Notes: generated by a model not told the origin, from the letters alone. DNA of 64,000 nt from Microbulbifer harenosus (GCF_005771435.1 NZ_VANI01000004.1:1-64000); one strand, 5' to 3'; positions 35,170 to 45,584 are shown, counted from the stretch's first letter. Made by a program: numbers and translations.

Positions 35170-37416
35170 ATGGACGTATCTGAACTCTTAGACCCTCTAA
35201 ACGACGCCCAGCGCGAGGCCGTAGCCGCGCCGCCGGGCAACCAACTGGTTCTCGCCGGTGCCGGCTCGGGCAAGACCCGCGTGCTGGTGCACCGTATCGC
35301 CTGGCTGATGATGGTCGAGGGCGCATCGCCCTACTCCATCATGGCGGTAACCTTCACCAACAAGGCCGCGCGCGAGATGCGCGGGCGCATCGAGGAGCTG
35401 CTGGGGGTGAATACCTTCGGCATGTGGGTGGGTACCTTCCACGGCCTCGCCCACCGCCTGCTGCGCGCGCATTGGCAGGAGGCCAGGCTGCCGCAGAACT
35501 TCCAGATTCTCGACAGCGACGACCAGCTGCGCCTGATCAAGCGGGTGCAAAACGAGCTGGGACTGGATGAGAAGAAGTGGTCGCCGCGGGAAACTCAGTG
35601 GTGGATCGGCGCGCAGAAAGACGAAGGCCTGCGTCCCCAGTACATCCAGCAGAGCGGCGATCCCTGGCTCGCCACTATGGTGCGCATCTACGCCGCCTAC
35701 GAGGAGGCCTGCCAGCGCGCCGGTCTCGTCGACTTCGGCGAGCTGCTGCTGCGCGCCCACGAGCTGCTGTTGAACAACGACGGCATCCTCGCCCACTACC
35801 GCCGCCGCTTCCCGTATATCCTCGTCGACGAGTTCCAGGATACCAACACCATCCAATACGCCTGGCTGCGCCTGCTGGCCGGGGACGAGTGCCATATCAC
35901 CGCCGTCGGCGACGATGACCAGTCCATCTACGGCTGGCGCGGTGCCAAGATCGAGAACATCCAGCACTTCGAAGTCGACCGCAAAGACGTGCAGACGGTG
36001 CGCCTGGAGCAGAACTACCGTTCTACCAGTACCATCCTCAACGCCGCCAACGCGGTCATCGCCCACAACACCGGGCGCCTGGGCAAAGAGCTGTGGACCG
36101 AGGGCGATAGAGGCGAACCCATCGCGCTCTACTCCGCCTACAACGAGCAGGACGAAGCGCGCTTTATTGTCGAGCGCATCCGCGACTGGGTGCGCGACGG
36201 CAACGGCCGCGACAGCGTCGCCATCCTGTACCGCTCCAACGCGCAGTCGCGGGTGCTGGAAGAGGCCTTGCTGCGCGAACAGGTGCCCTACCGCATCTAC
36301 GGCGGCCAGCGTTTCTACGAGCGCCTCGAGATCAAGAACGCGCTCGCCTACATGCGCCTGATCACCAACCGCCACGACGACACCGCCTTCGAGCGTGTAG
36401 TGAATACCCCCACCCGCGGCATCGGTGCGCGCACCGTGGATATGGTGCGCGAGTTTGCGCGCGAACACGGCAGCTCCATGTGGGCGGCGGCGGAGAAAAT
36501 GCTGCAGCAGAAAGTGCTGGCGGCCCGCGCCGGCAGCGCGCTGGCGAGCTTCCTCAGCCTGATCGACGCGCTGGACGAGGAGAGCACCGACAAGACCCTC
36601 GACCATATCGCCGAAATGGCGATCGAGCAGACCGGCCTGGTGGATTTCCACAGCAAGGAAAAGGGCGAGAAAGGCCAGACCCGGGTGGAGAACCTGCAGG
36701 AACTGGTGAGCGCCTGCCGCAGCTTCGACGGCGTGCCCCAGGCCACCGACGCCGACGGCGAAGTGGTGGAAGAAGAGGAAGTGCCGCTGCTCAACCAGTT
36801 CCTCGACAGTGCCGCACTGGATGCCGGCGAGGGCCAGGCGGACGAGTTCGAAGATGCGGTGCAGCTGATGACCCTGCACTCGGCCAAGGGACTGGAATTC
36901 CCGCTGGTATTTATGGCCGGCGTGGAGGAAAACCTGTTCCCGCACAAGATGTCCGCACAGGAACCGGGGCGCATGGAAGAGGAGCGCCGCCTGTGTTACG
37001 TCGGCATCACCCGCGCCATGCGGAAGCTCTACATTACCTACGCCGAGAGCCGCCGGTTATTTGGCAGCGAGACCTACAACAAACCGTCGCGGTTTGTGAA
37101 TGAAATTCCAGTGGAATATATCCACGAGGTGCGTCTCAAAACCGAGATTTCCAAACCGCTGTTTCAACCCAACTCTTTTGGAAAGGATTGGGGTAAGTTT
37201 TCTGGCGGAGTAAATCCCTACTCCGACGCCGCGCCGGACTTCGACGACGACCTGCCGCCGCTGGCATTGGGCGGCCGCGTGGACCACGCCAAGTTCGGCG
37301 AGGGCACCGTGGTGCAGTTCGAAGGCAGCGGCCCGCGCGCGCGGGTGCAGGTCAACTTCGACGATGCCGGAGCCAAATGGCTGGTAGTATCCATGGCCAA
37401 ACTGCAACCTCTCTGA
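35170..37416 (+). CDS. uvrD: DNA helicase II UvrD
   Basis: About 748 residues of superfamily 1A helicase, with the opening MDVSELLDPLNDAQREA that matches E. coli UvrD. Walker A is AGAGSGKTR (Lys ~35), motif II LVDEFQDTN, motif III VGDDDQSIYGWRGA, motif IV LEQNYRST, and motif V LMTLHSAKGLEFP. The C-terminal Tudor-like tail contains HAKFGEGTVV. It removes nicked strands in nucleotide-excision and mismatch repair and clears RecA filaments. The ATG at 35170 is used; upstream codons come from a palindromic repeat. Confidence 0.97.
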   Translation: MDVSELLDPLNDAQREAVAAPPGNQLVLAGAGSGKTRVLVHRIAWLMMVEGASPYSIMAVTFTNKAAREMRGRIEELLGVNTFGMWVGTFHGLAHRLLRAHWQEARLPQNFQILDSDDQLRLIKRVQNELGLDEKKWSPRETQWWIGAQKDEGLRPQYIQQSGDPWLATMVRIYAAYEEACQRAGLVDFGELLLRAHELLLNNDGILAHYRRRFPYILVDEFQDTNTIQYAWLRLLAGDECHITAVGDDDQSIYGWRGAKIENIQHFEVDRKDVQTVRLEQNYRSTSTILNAANAVIAHNTGRLGKELWTEGDRGEPIALYSAYNEQDEARFIVERIRDWVRDGNGRDSVAILYRSNAQSRVLEEALLREQVPYRIYGGQRFYERLEIKNALAYMRLITNRHDDTAFERVVNTPTRGIGARTVDMVREFAREHGSSMWAAAEKMLQQKVLAARAGSALASFLSLIDALDEESTDKTLDHIAEMAIEQTGLVDFHSKEKGEKGQTRVENLQELVSACRSFDGVPQATDADGEVVEEEEVPLLNQFLDSAALDAGEGQADEFEDAVQLMTLHSAKGLEFPLVFMAGVEENLFPHKMSAQEPGRMEEERRLCYVGITRAMRKLYITYAESRRLFGSETYNKPSRFVNEIPVEYIHEVRLKTEISKPLFQPNSFGKDWGKFSGGVNPYSDAAPDFDDDLPPLALGGRVDHAKFGEGTVVQFEGSGPRARVQVNFDDAGAKWLVVSMAKLQPL

Positions 37417-37447
37417 TTCACTATCGAGCTCTGCAAAATACACGGAA

Positions 37448-37472
37448 TGTAGGAGCCTGCCTGCAGGCGAAC
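37448..37472 (+). repeat. Single REP-like arm
   Basis: The 25 bases tgtaggagcctgcctgcagg plus cgaac are identical to one arm of the element at 35031-35099. Here only one arm is present, between uvrD and the TRAP binding-protein gene. Confidence 0.88.
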
Positions 37473-37517
37473 CGCCCCGGCCCCGGGGCGGAAAAAATAA
37501 AAACGAACAGAAAGCGC

Positions 37518-38645
37518 ATGAAAAAAATAAACTGGTACCCCCCCGTCATCCTCGGCCTGCTCGCCCTGCTGGTACTCACCTTCGGTGCGCTGGTGGTTTC
37601 CCGCTCAACGCAAGAGCAGAAAATCACAACGTTAGAGAACACTGGCCAGCAGACCTTCGAGTGGAAACTCGTAACTACATGGCCGAAAAATTTCCCCGGC
37701 CTCGGCAGCGCCCCCGAACGCTTCGCGAAAAAAGTCGAAGAGATGTCCAACGGCCGCCTGAAGATCAAGGTCTACGGTGCCGGCGAACTGGTTCCGGCCA
37801 TGGGCGTCTTCGGCGCGGTCTCCGATGGCGCCGCCCAGGTGGGCCACGGCGCCGCCTACTACTGGAAAGGCAAGCTCCCCGCCGCGCAGTTTTTTACCGC
37901 GGTGCCGTTTGGGTTGAACGCCCAGGAAATGAATGGCTGGCTGCACTACGGCGGCGGCCTGAAATTGTGGGAAGAGCTCTATGCGCCGTTCAACCTGATC
38001 CCCATGGCCGGCGGCTCCACCGGTGTGCAGATGGCGGGTTGGTTCAATCGCGAGATCAATTCCGTCGCCGATCTTCAGGGGCTCAAGATGCGTATTCCCG
38101 GCCTGGGCGGTGACGTGCTGAACCGCGCCGGCGGTACCGCGGTCACCATTCCCGGCGGTGAGCTGTACACGGCGCTGCAGACCGGCGTGATCGATGCCAC
38201 CGAATGGGTCGGCCCCTACAACGACCTCGCCTTCGGTTTCCACCAGATTGCCAAATACTATTACTACCCAGGCTGGCACGAACCCGGCTCGATTCTCGAG
38301 ATCATCATCAACAAAACCGCCTTCGAAAAACTGCCTAAGGATCTGCAGGCCATCGTTCGCACTGCCGCCCGCGACGCCAACCAGGACATGCTCGACGAGT
38401 ACACCGCGCGCAACAATCGCGCGCTGAAAGAGCTGGTGGAGCAGCACGGGGTGGAGCTGCGCAAACTGCCGGACGATGTCATCGCCCACCTGAAAACCAT
38501 CAACGACCAGATCATGCAGGAAACCGCGGCCAGAGATCCGCAATTCAATCGCGTGTACAAGGCGTTTAAAGAATTTGAAAGCCAGGTAATTCCCTATCAC
38601 CGGATCAGTGAAGAAGCCTATTATCAGACCCGTGCCATCCAGTAG
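37518..38645 (+). CDS. dctP: TRAP-transporter substrate-binding protein (DctP/TakP-like)
   Basis: About 375 residues. It has an N-terminal membrane anchor or signal (ILGLLALLVLTFGALVV). The periplasmic binding fold has WPKNFPGLGSAPERFAKKV near 55-75 and the family-typical IDATEWVGPYND mid-C-terminal block, as in TakP-like proteins that bind 2-oxo acids or other carboxylates. ATG 37518 starts after the REP arm. No permease genes adjoin it; dctQM are 14 kb away and may be its partner. A terminator follows. Confidence 0.88.
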   Translation: MKKINWYPPVILGLLALLVLTFGALVVSRSTQEQKITTLENTGQQTFEWKLVTTWPKNFPGLGSAPERFAKKVEEMSNGRLKIKVYGAGELVPAMGVFGAVSDGAAQVGHGAAYYWKGKLPAAQFFTAVPFGLNAQEMNGWLHYGGGLKLWEELYAPFNLIPMAGGSTGVQMAGWFNREINSVADLQGLKMRIPGLGGDVLNRAGGTAVTIPGGELYTALQTGVIDATEWVGPYNDLAFGFHQIAKYYYYPGWHEPGSILEIIINKTAFEKLPKDLQAIVRTAARDANQDMLDEYTARNNRALKELVEQHGVELRKLPDDVIAHLKTINDQIMQETAARDPQFNRVYKAFKEFESQVIPYHRISEEAYYQTRAIQ

Positions 38646-38670
38646 GCGGTTGCCGTAAGCCAATCGCAAG

Positions 38671-38695
38671 AGGGCCGACTATGTCGGCCCTTTTT
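38671..38695 (+). terminator. Rho-independent terminator after dctP
   Basis: A 9-bp stem (agggccgac / gtcggccct) with a 3-base loop ends in five T residues, 26 bases after the dctP stop. Confidence 0.9.
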
Positions 38696-38877
38696 AATAT
38701 CGCGCAAACGTGGCAACGAACCGGGAAAATAATCCGGCGAAAGCGCCCAAGTGGGAATGTCCGGCCAATGGTGGCCGACCGGTCGCCATCCTGACCGCGG
38801 AATGTCGCGGATACTGCTTATTTAATCGACGATTTTGGTATCATAATGCCGCCCTTCCCAGTAACCAGTGGACGCCT

Positions 38878-39732
38878 GTGAAACCTCCGAAACGCCTACA
38901 ACCCCTCGTCGATGACGGCTTGATCGATGAAGTGATCAGCCGCCTGATGAGCGGCAAAGAAGCCGACATATTCATTGTCCGTTGTGGTGACCATATTCGC
39001 TGCGCCAAGGTCTATAAAGACGCGGTCAAACGCAGCTTTAAAAAGGCCGCCCAATACCAGGAGGGCAGGAAGGTGCGCAGCGGCCGCGAGGCGAGGGCTC
39101 TGCAAAAGCGCTCCAGCTACGGCCGCAAACAGCAGGAAGAAATCTGGCAGAACGCGGAAATCGACGCCCTGTCCCGTCTGAGCCGGGCCGGCGTGCGGGT
39201 ACCGGAAACCTATGGTTGTGTCGATGGCGTGTTGCTCATGGAGCTGGTCACCGACGACACCGGCGACGTGGCGCCGCGACTCGGCGAAGTACTTATTTCG
39301 GAGGAACAGGCACTCGAAGATCACGCGCTCATGATGCACTACATCAAGCTCATGCTGTGCGCGGGCATCGTGCACGGCGACCTGTCGGAGTTCAATGTGC
39401 TGGTGGATGATTACGGCCCGGTGATCATCGATTTGCCCCAGGCCGTCAACGCCGCCGCCAACAATAGCGCGCGGGAAATGTTTGTCCGCGACGTCAACAA
39501 TATGCGCCGCTATTACGGGGAATTTGCCCCCGAGCTGCTGCACACACGCTACGCCGAGGAAATGTGGGCACTTTACGCGGAAGGTAACCTGACGCCAGAC
39601 ACGCCTCTTAGTGGGGCGTTTACAGACGACGGCGACAGCGCGGATGTTGATGGCGTGCTGGAAGAAATCAAAGCTGTGATGCGTGAAGAGCAGGAGCGGC
39701 AACAGCGTATCCGCGAAGCGGAATACGAATAG
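38878..39732 (+). CDS. RIO1-family serine protein kinase
   Basis: About 284 residues of the RIO kinase fold: ATP loop SGKEADIFIVR (~20-30), Lys in RCAKVYKD, catalytic loop VHGDLSEFNVLV (~165-178), and metal-binding Asp in VIIDLPQAV. I chose GTG 38878 because family members begin with K(P/T)PKR(L/I) right there; the frame open from 38710 adds 56 unconserved residues. Pseudomonas homologues phosphorylate themselves and proteins, but physiological targets are poorly known. Confidence 0.88.
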   Translation: MKPPKRLQPLVDDGLIDEVISRLMSGKEADIFIVRCGDHIRCAKVYKDAVKRSFKKAAQYQEGRKVRSGREARALQKRSSYGRKQQEEIWQNAEIDALSRLSRAGVRVPETYGCVDGVLLMELVTDDTGDVAPRLGEVLISEEQALEDHALMMHYIKLMLCAGIVHGDLSEFNVLVDDYGPVIIDLPQAVNAAANNSAREMFVRDVNNMRRYYGEFAPELLHTRYAEEMWALYAEGNLTPDTPLSGAFTDDGDSADVDGVLEEIKAVMREEQERQQRIREAEYE

Positions 39733-39809
39733 CAACTGCCATCTCCGGCCGCCGGAGCCTGCTGTAACTGAAATAATTTTCTGTGGGCATTAGCCCGAAA
39801 GCTTCTGAG

Positions 39810-39842
39810 CGCGACCATATATTTCTGGTCGCGGATTTTTTA
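39810..39842 (+). terminator. Rho-independent terminator after RIO kinase
   Basis: The stem cgcgacca / tggtcgcg has an 8-base AT loop and a T-run after it. It lies ~78 bases past the kinase stop and just before the SEC-C gene. Confidence 0.8.
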
Positions 39843-39861
39843 TCGTCATCTGGATCAATAC

Positions 39862-40209
39862 ATGTCGAACCGCAAATTCTTTTACAAGGGTCGTCAGGAC
39901 CCGCGGGAAAACCACGTCAAATTCGGCTACGAAACCCGGGGCTCGCACAAATCCGGCAGCAGGAAATATCCCCTGTTGCTGGTGGTGACGAACGAAGAGC
40001 GCAAGCGCGAAGTGGAAGCACTGGTTGCGCAGGCTGAGCTTTATGCCGAGATCACCGTGGACAGCAGCGAGGGCGCGGTGGAGTCCATTGCAGAACTGAC
40101 CGCGATTCTCAATAAAAAGGGAACGGTCAAACTCGACAAGGTTCCCGAGCGCAATGAGCCGTGCAGTTGCGGCAGTGGCAAAAAATATAAAAAGTGTTGT
40201 GGACAATAA
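39862..40209 (+). CDS. SEC-C/SWIM zinc-motif protein (PBPRA1643 family)
   Basis: A 115-residue protein. The C-terminal zinc-binding SEC-C motif is CSCGSGKKYKKCCG (~101-114). The N-terminal SNRKFFYKGRQDPRENHVKFGYETRGSHK-like opening (basic) and the KYPLLLVVTNEERK block mark the PBPRA1643 family. Its role is unknown; SEC-C motifs resemble the SecB/ribosome-binding tail of SecA. Confidence 0.88.
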   Translation: MSNRKFFYKGRQDPRENHVKFGYETRGSHKSGSRKYPLLLVVTNEERKREVEALVAQAELYAEITVDSSEGAVESIAELTAILNKKGTVKLDKVPERNEPCSCGSGKKYKKCCGQ

Positions 40210-40673
40210 GCCTGATTTATTACTCATCGCTGAGTAAAAAAATAACTATATAACACCGATAGTGTCAGCCGTACTCAGGTACTGAGATAACAAACACAAA
40301 GCAGACGTAACAATAGCCGATGTATTCGGCTATTTTTAAAACACTTTATTTGCCTCCGGCAGATTTGCACGGCAACAACGACCTTCTCGTTTGCAAACCG
40401 CTATGGCCTCGTTGATAAGGCCTCCATTTCCCCCACCAGGAATCCGTGATTGTCCGCCCCATTCAGTGCCAGTGGTCGAGGCTGTTTATGAAGAGTGGTT
40501 GACGATAACATCATGCTTCACAAAACCACTATAGAAATGGCACGGACGTACTCATTATAAAAATGGACTCTGACACCGTTTTATATTTTTGACATTAGCG
40601 AGTGGGTTATTAGTATAAAGACCGATTTCTACACGATCAGGGAGCGCAAAATGGCCTCATCGCATGGGTACTC
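40210..40673. other. Intergenic region, AT-rich towards its right end
   Basis: No gene is supported in these 464 bases. It holds the hairpin terminator at 40312-40337 and a small palindrome near 40270 (tactcaggtactgaga). The right half becomes AT-rich as the DUF6795/Tai islet begins. Confidence 0.6.
40312..40337 (+). terminator. Rho-independent terminator
   Basis: The stem aatagccga / tcggctatt with a 5-base loop is followed by T residues. It could end the SEC-C gene transcript, although it lies 100 bases past the stop. Confidence 0.75.
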
Positions 40674-41174
40674 ATGAATATGTCGCGTAGATGCTTATTG
40701 TGTATTCTTTTAGTAATAATTCCAGGTCCAGCGTTTGCTATGTCAATTTTCGAAGCCGGTAAAGTTTGTACATTCTCCCCGATCTCGGGTGTTATTTTAT
40801 TTGAGGGGAAGCCGGCCGCTGGTGCTAGAGTCGTGAGAACCACTGATTATCAGAAAAAAATTCAGGACGAAACACTTACTGATAGCAATGGGTATTTTGA
40901 ACTTCCCGGTATTTTTGAACGAAATATTGTTAATTTTTTGCCGCAGGAGTTTGTTGTAGGGCAGTTAGTGAACGTTTTTTTCAGTGGAAGAGAATTCAGG
41001 ATCTGGTCGGGTGTGAAACGGAAACGGGAAGAAAACTCAGAGTCTAGAGGCAAACCTCTGGTAGTTACCTGTGAGTTGACACAAAAAGATGAAATTATCA
41101 ATGTAGACCGGCAGCCATTCATTACTAAGTGTAGATGGGATGTTACTCCAGACGTCAAGGAAAATATTTTCTAA
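40674..41174 (+). CDS. DUF6795-like exported protein, copy 3
   Basis: A 166-residue protein with a signal peptide (CLLCILLVIIPGPAFAMS). The mature part repeats the DUF6795-like pattern seen at 15574 and 16045: GKVCTFSPISG, FEGKPAAGARVV, LTDSNGYFELPGI, FLPQEFVV, ENSESRGKP and a C-terminal TKCRW. ATG 40680 is an alternative start. The gene is clearly AT-rich. It is 138 bases upstream of a Tai-like immunity gene. Function unknown. Confidence 0.75.
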   Translation: MNMSRRCLLCILLVIIPGPAFAMSIFEAGKVCTFSPISGVILFEGKPAAGARVVRTTDYQKKIQDETLTDSNGYFELPGIFERNIVNFLPQEFVVGQLVNVFFSGREFRIWSGVKRKREENSESRGKPLVVTCELTQKDEIINVDRQPFITKCRWDVTPDVKENIF

Positions 41175-41312
41175 AGATAAGCTGGACACTAAGGCACGTT
41201 GACAACTTGTCAAAAGAAGCTTGTGCACTGACCAGACTTCATGTTCTGAAAGGTGTGATTACTCGATTTAACTTGTTTTTCTTTTTTAAACGAACTTAGG
41301 GAGGAGTGGTAA

Positions 41313-41699
41313 TTGAGGTTTGGTAAATACATTTACGCTACTTTAGCGTGTGTGGGTATTATCTCATGCGATGCGCAGAGCCAATCCATAAAAATACCGT
41401 CAGATGAAAAGCAACGTTTGTCTATCGAAAATCTAAATTTTAAAGGTTCTGATTTTTTATCTGCATACATGAGCCGGGATATGCAGCAGCGGCGTTTAGC
41501 AGAAATGTACTTATCCGGAGTGTTGGATAGTACGGAGGGGATTTTCTGGTGTGGCTACAAAGTGGCCCTGCCAGGTTCCATACAGGAGCAAGTGTACGTT
41601 GCTCTAAAATCCGCAGATCAAACCACCCTCAATAAAAGGGCATCTGAAATTATAACGTCTGCTCTATCTGAAAAATTACCGTGCAAGGAAGAAGAATGA
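41313..41699 (+). CDS. Rap1a/Tai-like immunity lipoprotein
   Basis: A 128-residue lipoprotein (lipobox IISC, Cys ~19). Residues ~45-124 resemble the Rap1a/Tai family: helix LSAYMSRDMQQRRLAEMYLSG-like, GVLDSTEG, then WC and a second Cys near the end (KLPC), a pair that forms a disulfide in this family. Tai proteins protect the cell from type VI amidase effectors (Tae4). The start is TTG with gggaggag upstream. A broken Tae4-like gene follows immediately. Similarity is moderate, so the family call is tentative. Confidence 0.62.
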   Translation: MRFGKYIYATLACVGIISCDAQSQSIKIPSDEKQRLSIENLNFKGSDFLSAYMSRDMQQRRLAEMYLSGVLDSTEGIFWCGYKVALPGSIQEQVYVALKSADQTTLNKRASEIITSALSEKLPCKEEE

Positions 41700-41946
41700 G
41701 ACCCAGTTTCGAATTGTTGAAGCTGATCAGTTAATGCGCTCTCACGTCTTCGGTCGAACAACACTGTATAAGCCGTCAGACTTTATTCAAAAAGTCGGCA
41801 CGAAGAAGGGCGTAGTTCTATTCTGGAAAATTACAGGTTATGGGGGCGGACACATCGATCTCATAGATGTATCAAATGCCATGGCAGTATGTAGTTCAAA
41901 CTGCTATTTCGATTCCAAAGAAATCTGGTTTTGGGAACTAAAATAG
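41698..41946 (+). pseudogene. Truncated Tae4-like amidase effector, C-terminal remnant
   Basis: The C-terminal half only of what resembles a type VI amidase effector 4. Visible family marks are KKGVVLFW, GGHIDLIDV (catalytic His) and a CSSNC pair followed by YF and WFWEL, the spacing of the Tae4 disulfide. The half with the catalytic Cys is missing: in this frame the stop at 41653 closes it, and homology begins about where the immunity gene ends. An ATG at 41734 gives a 70-residue ORF, but the similarity extends upstream of it (ETQFRIVEADQLM). So I read it as a relic, not an active enzyme. Confidence 0.6.
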
Positions 41947-42022
41947 CATCAGCAAGCAGGTACTACATGCGAAGCATGCAGAAGGACGCGGTATTTGATC
42001 ACCACCACCGAAACAATGGAAG

Positions 42023-42046
42023 AAAACGGGGCCTTACGGCCCCGTT
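42023..42046 (-). terminator. Terminator of groESL
   Basis: The stem aacggggcc / ggccccgtt with a 4-base loop; on the minus strand the stem is followed by T residues. It lies 25 bases past the groEL stop. Confidence 0.85.
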
Positions 42047-42070
42047 GATGGTTTTTACTACGCCAAAAGA

Positions 42071-44022
<1,952 letters not shown>

Positions 44023-44100
44023 CGGATGTCCTCCCAATAAGCACTAGGAATATCAATGGTTAAAGGTTGGGATTCCAGGGGTAGCCCCCTGACAAGCCCG

Positions 44101-44129
44101 AAAATGTGTGCGGCCAGACAGATTTCAAG
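44101..44129 (-). promoter_or_regulatory. Sigma-32 (RpoH) heat-shock promoter of groESL
   Basis: On the minus strand, CTTGAAA (-35; plus-strand 44123-44129) is followed after 14 bases by CACATTTT (-10; 44101-44108). This matches the RpoH consensus (CTTGAAA, about 13-17 bases, CCCATNT) closely. The predicted start lies ~70 bases before groES. Confidence 0.8.
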
Positions 44130-44244
44130 GGGACAAAAACCGGAATTCTTATAAAAATTTTTTATAAAAATTCATACCCAAAAAATAGAACTGTGATAAC
44201 GGCGGATTTATAGTTTTAGAGACAGACGGTTTAAGGAGGAGCTG

Positions 44245-44838
44245 ATGCCATCCGTATCGCAAACCACCTTTGAACACACCCTCGCGGACTTTTTCCGCGT
44301 GCGCCTGCAGGACGAGGCCGCGGGCCTTGAGCCCCGCCCCCAGGAAGACACCCTCTGGTATATCGGCAACCTGCTGGCGCGCTTCGGCGACAGCGGCCAG
44401 GTGTTCAGTTACGACCGCGGCGAGCTGGACATCCGCCCGCTCGCACTACTGTATCGCGACGCGCTGGAGGTCGACAGCCACCACCACCGCTGTCTGCTGC
44501 TGCGCCAGCTCGGCGACCTCGCCCTCTTCTTAGGTGCCCTGTTCCCGGAAAACTACGCCCGCCGCGGCATCGGCCGCGACTACTTTATCGGCATGGGCGG
44601 CGGCGCCTACGACTACCTCGGCGAGAATGCGCGCCACAACCGCTCGGTATTCAGTGAACTGTCGCGACGCTTCGACCGGCTGCTGGAACTGGTGGCGTTG
44701 GTGTGTGGCAGAGGTCAGGTGCTTGATGCCGGGGATATCCTGCAGCTGTATCAGCGCTGGCGGGAGAGTGGTGACCCGCAGGTGGCGGCGCAGCTGCGTG
44801 GGCTGGGTGTGGTGCTGTCCGGCGGCGAGCTGCATTGA
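44245..44838 (+). CDS. Conserved-looking protein of unknown function
   Basis: A 197-residue, soluble, mostly alpha-helical protein with no signal peptide or helices long enough for a membrane. Recognisable blocks are GNLLARFGDSGQVF, LLLRQLGDLALFLGALFPE, GRDYFIGMGGGAYDYLG and a His run (SHHHR) near 78. An excellent ribosome-binding site (aaggagg) precedes the ATG. It is divergent from groES with no partner on its strand. I do not recognise the family. Confidence 0.8.
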   Translation: MPSVSQTTFEHTLADFFRVRLQDEAAGLEPRPQEDTLWYIGNLLARFGDSGQVFSYDRGELDIRPLALLYRDALEVDSHHHRCLLLRQLGDLALFLGALFPENYARRGIGRDYFIGMGGGAYDYLGENARHNRSVFSELSRRFDRLLELVALVCGRGQVLDAGDILQLYQRWRESGDPQVAAQLRGLGVVLSGGELH

Positions 44839-44942
44839 GGCACGGTCGCGACCGAAAACCCCGAATCGAAAATGTGTTGTGAATGCGGCAACGTAAGATG
44901 GGTGCCCACCGTGCAATGATTGTGAATAGTTAGGGGCACAGC

Positions 44943-44968
44943 AAAACGGGGCCTTCTGGCCCCGTTTT
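44943..44968. terminator. Bidirectional terminator
   Basis: An 11-bp perfect stem (aaaacggggcc / ggccccgtttt) with loop ttct lies between the unknown gene (+) and yciA (-), with A/T tracts on both sides. Confidence 0.9.
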
Positions 44969-44991
44969 AGAATTCACTGCATATCAATCGC

Positions 44992-45381
44992 TTAGGGCAG
45001 CGGCCGCGTGCGCCCGCGATCGTCAATGGCGACGAAGACGAATTCGCCCTCGGTTACTTTCACCTGCTCACCGGTATCCACGCGGGTCAGCCAGACTTCG
45101 ACCATGGTCTTGATGGAGGAGCGGCCCACTTCGATGGCTTCGGCGTAGCAGCTGACGGTGGAGCCTACCGGTACCGGGCGCAGGAACACCATGCTGCCGA
45201 CGGCGACTGTGGTGACGCGGCCGCGGGCGATACTCTGGGCGAGGATGGCGCCGCCGAGATCCATCTGCGACATCAGCCAGCCGGCGAAAACATCACCCTG
45301 GGGGTTGGTGTCGCGGGGCATGGACTGGGTCTGCAGGGTCAGGGTACCGCTGGGTGTCGGTTCTTCATCAATGGCGGACAT
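44992..45381 (-). CDS. yciA: Acyl-CoA thioesterase YciA
   Basis: A 129-residue hot-dog-fold enzyme. The active-site block DTNPQGDVFAGWLMSQMD has the catalytic Asp, and the following SIARGRVTTVAVGSMVF and EVWLTRVDTGEQVKVTE are typical of YciA. It hydrolyses acyl-CoA thioesters to free acid and CoA and probably acts as a hexamer in the cytosol. It stands alone. Confidence 0.92.
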   Translation of the reverse strand: MSAIDEEPTPSGTLTLQTQSMPRDTNPQGDVFAGWLMSQMDLGGAILAQSIARGRVTTVAVGSMVFLRPVPVGSTVSCYAEAIEVGRSSIKTMVEVWLTRVDTGEQVKVTEGEFVFVAIDDRGRTRPLP

Positions 45382-45554
45382 CGCGAGTGCTCACAATTCT
45401 TAGATTTATTGGCCCGGCGGCGCATATCGGTCACCTTGCCCGGGTGGCGCATTCTAGCACAAACTGGGCACTAATTAGCCAGAGTCGAATGCCTGAAAAT
45501 TTGTTGTAAACAGCAGAATCGGTTGTTTTCCAAACCCTCCCGCGGGGCATGGCC

Positions 45555-45584
45555 TTGCTGTACGCCCGGCCGGTCACCTAGAAT
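45555..45584 (+). promoter_or_regulatory. Candidate promoter of the Cus-type operon, wide spacing
   Basis: TTGCTG (45555-45560) and TAGAAT (45579-45584) are separated by 18 bases with GC-rich partial dyad symmetry. The predicted start falls at or next to the ATG at 45592, so the first gene may be translated from a nearly leaderless message. No regulator is encoded nearby. Confidence 0.45.

Noticed and set aside
35197-36945. Minus-strand 582-residue ORF over uvrD
   Set aside because: Shadow of the helicase gene; translation lacks any recognisable motif.
37377-37517. N-terminal extension of the TRAP binding protein
   Set aside because: It overlaps the uvrD 3' end and a REP arm; the signal/anchor helix begins after ATG 37518.
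38710-38877. 56-residue extension of the RIO kinase
   Set aside because: Family members start at the KPPKR position; the extension is unlike kinase sequence.
41734-41946. Intact 70-residue gene starting at ATG 41734
   Set aside because: Tae4-like similarity extends upstream of this ATG without a start codon, so a truncated relic explains it better; kept as a pseudogene.
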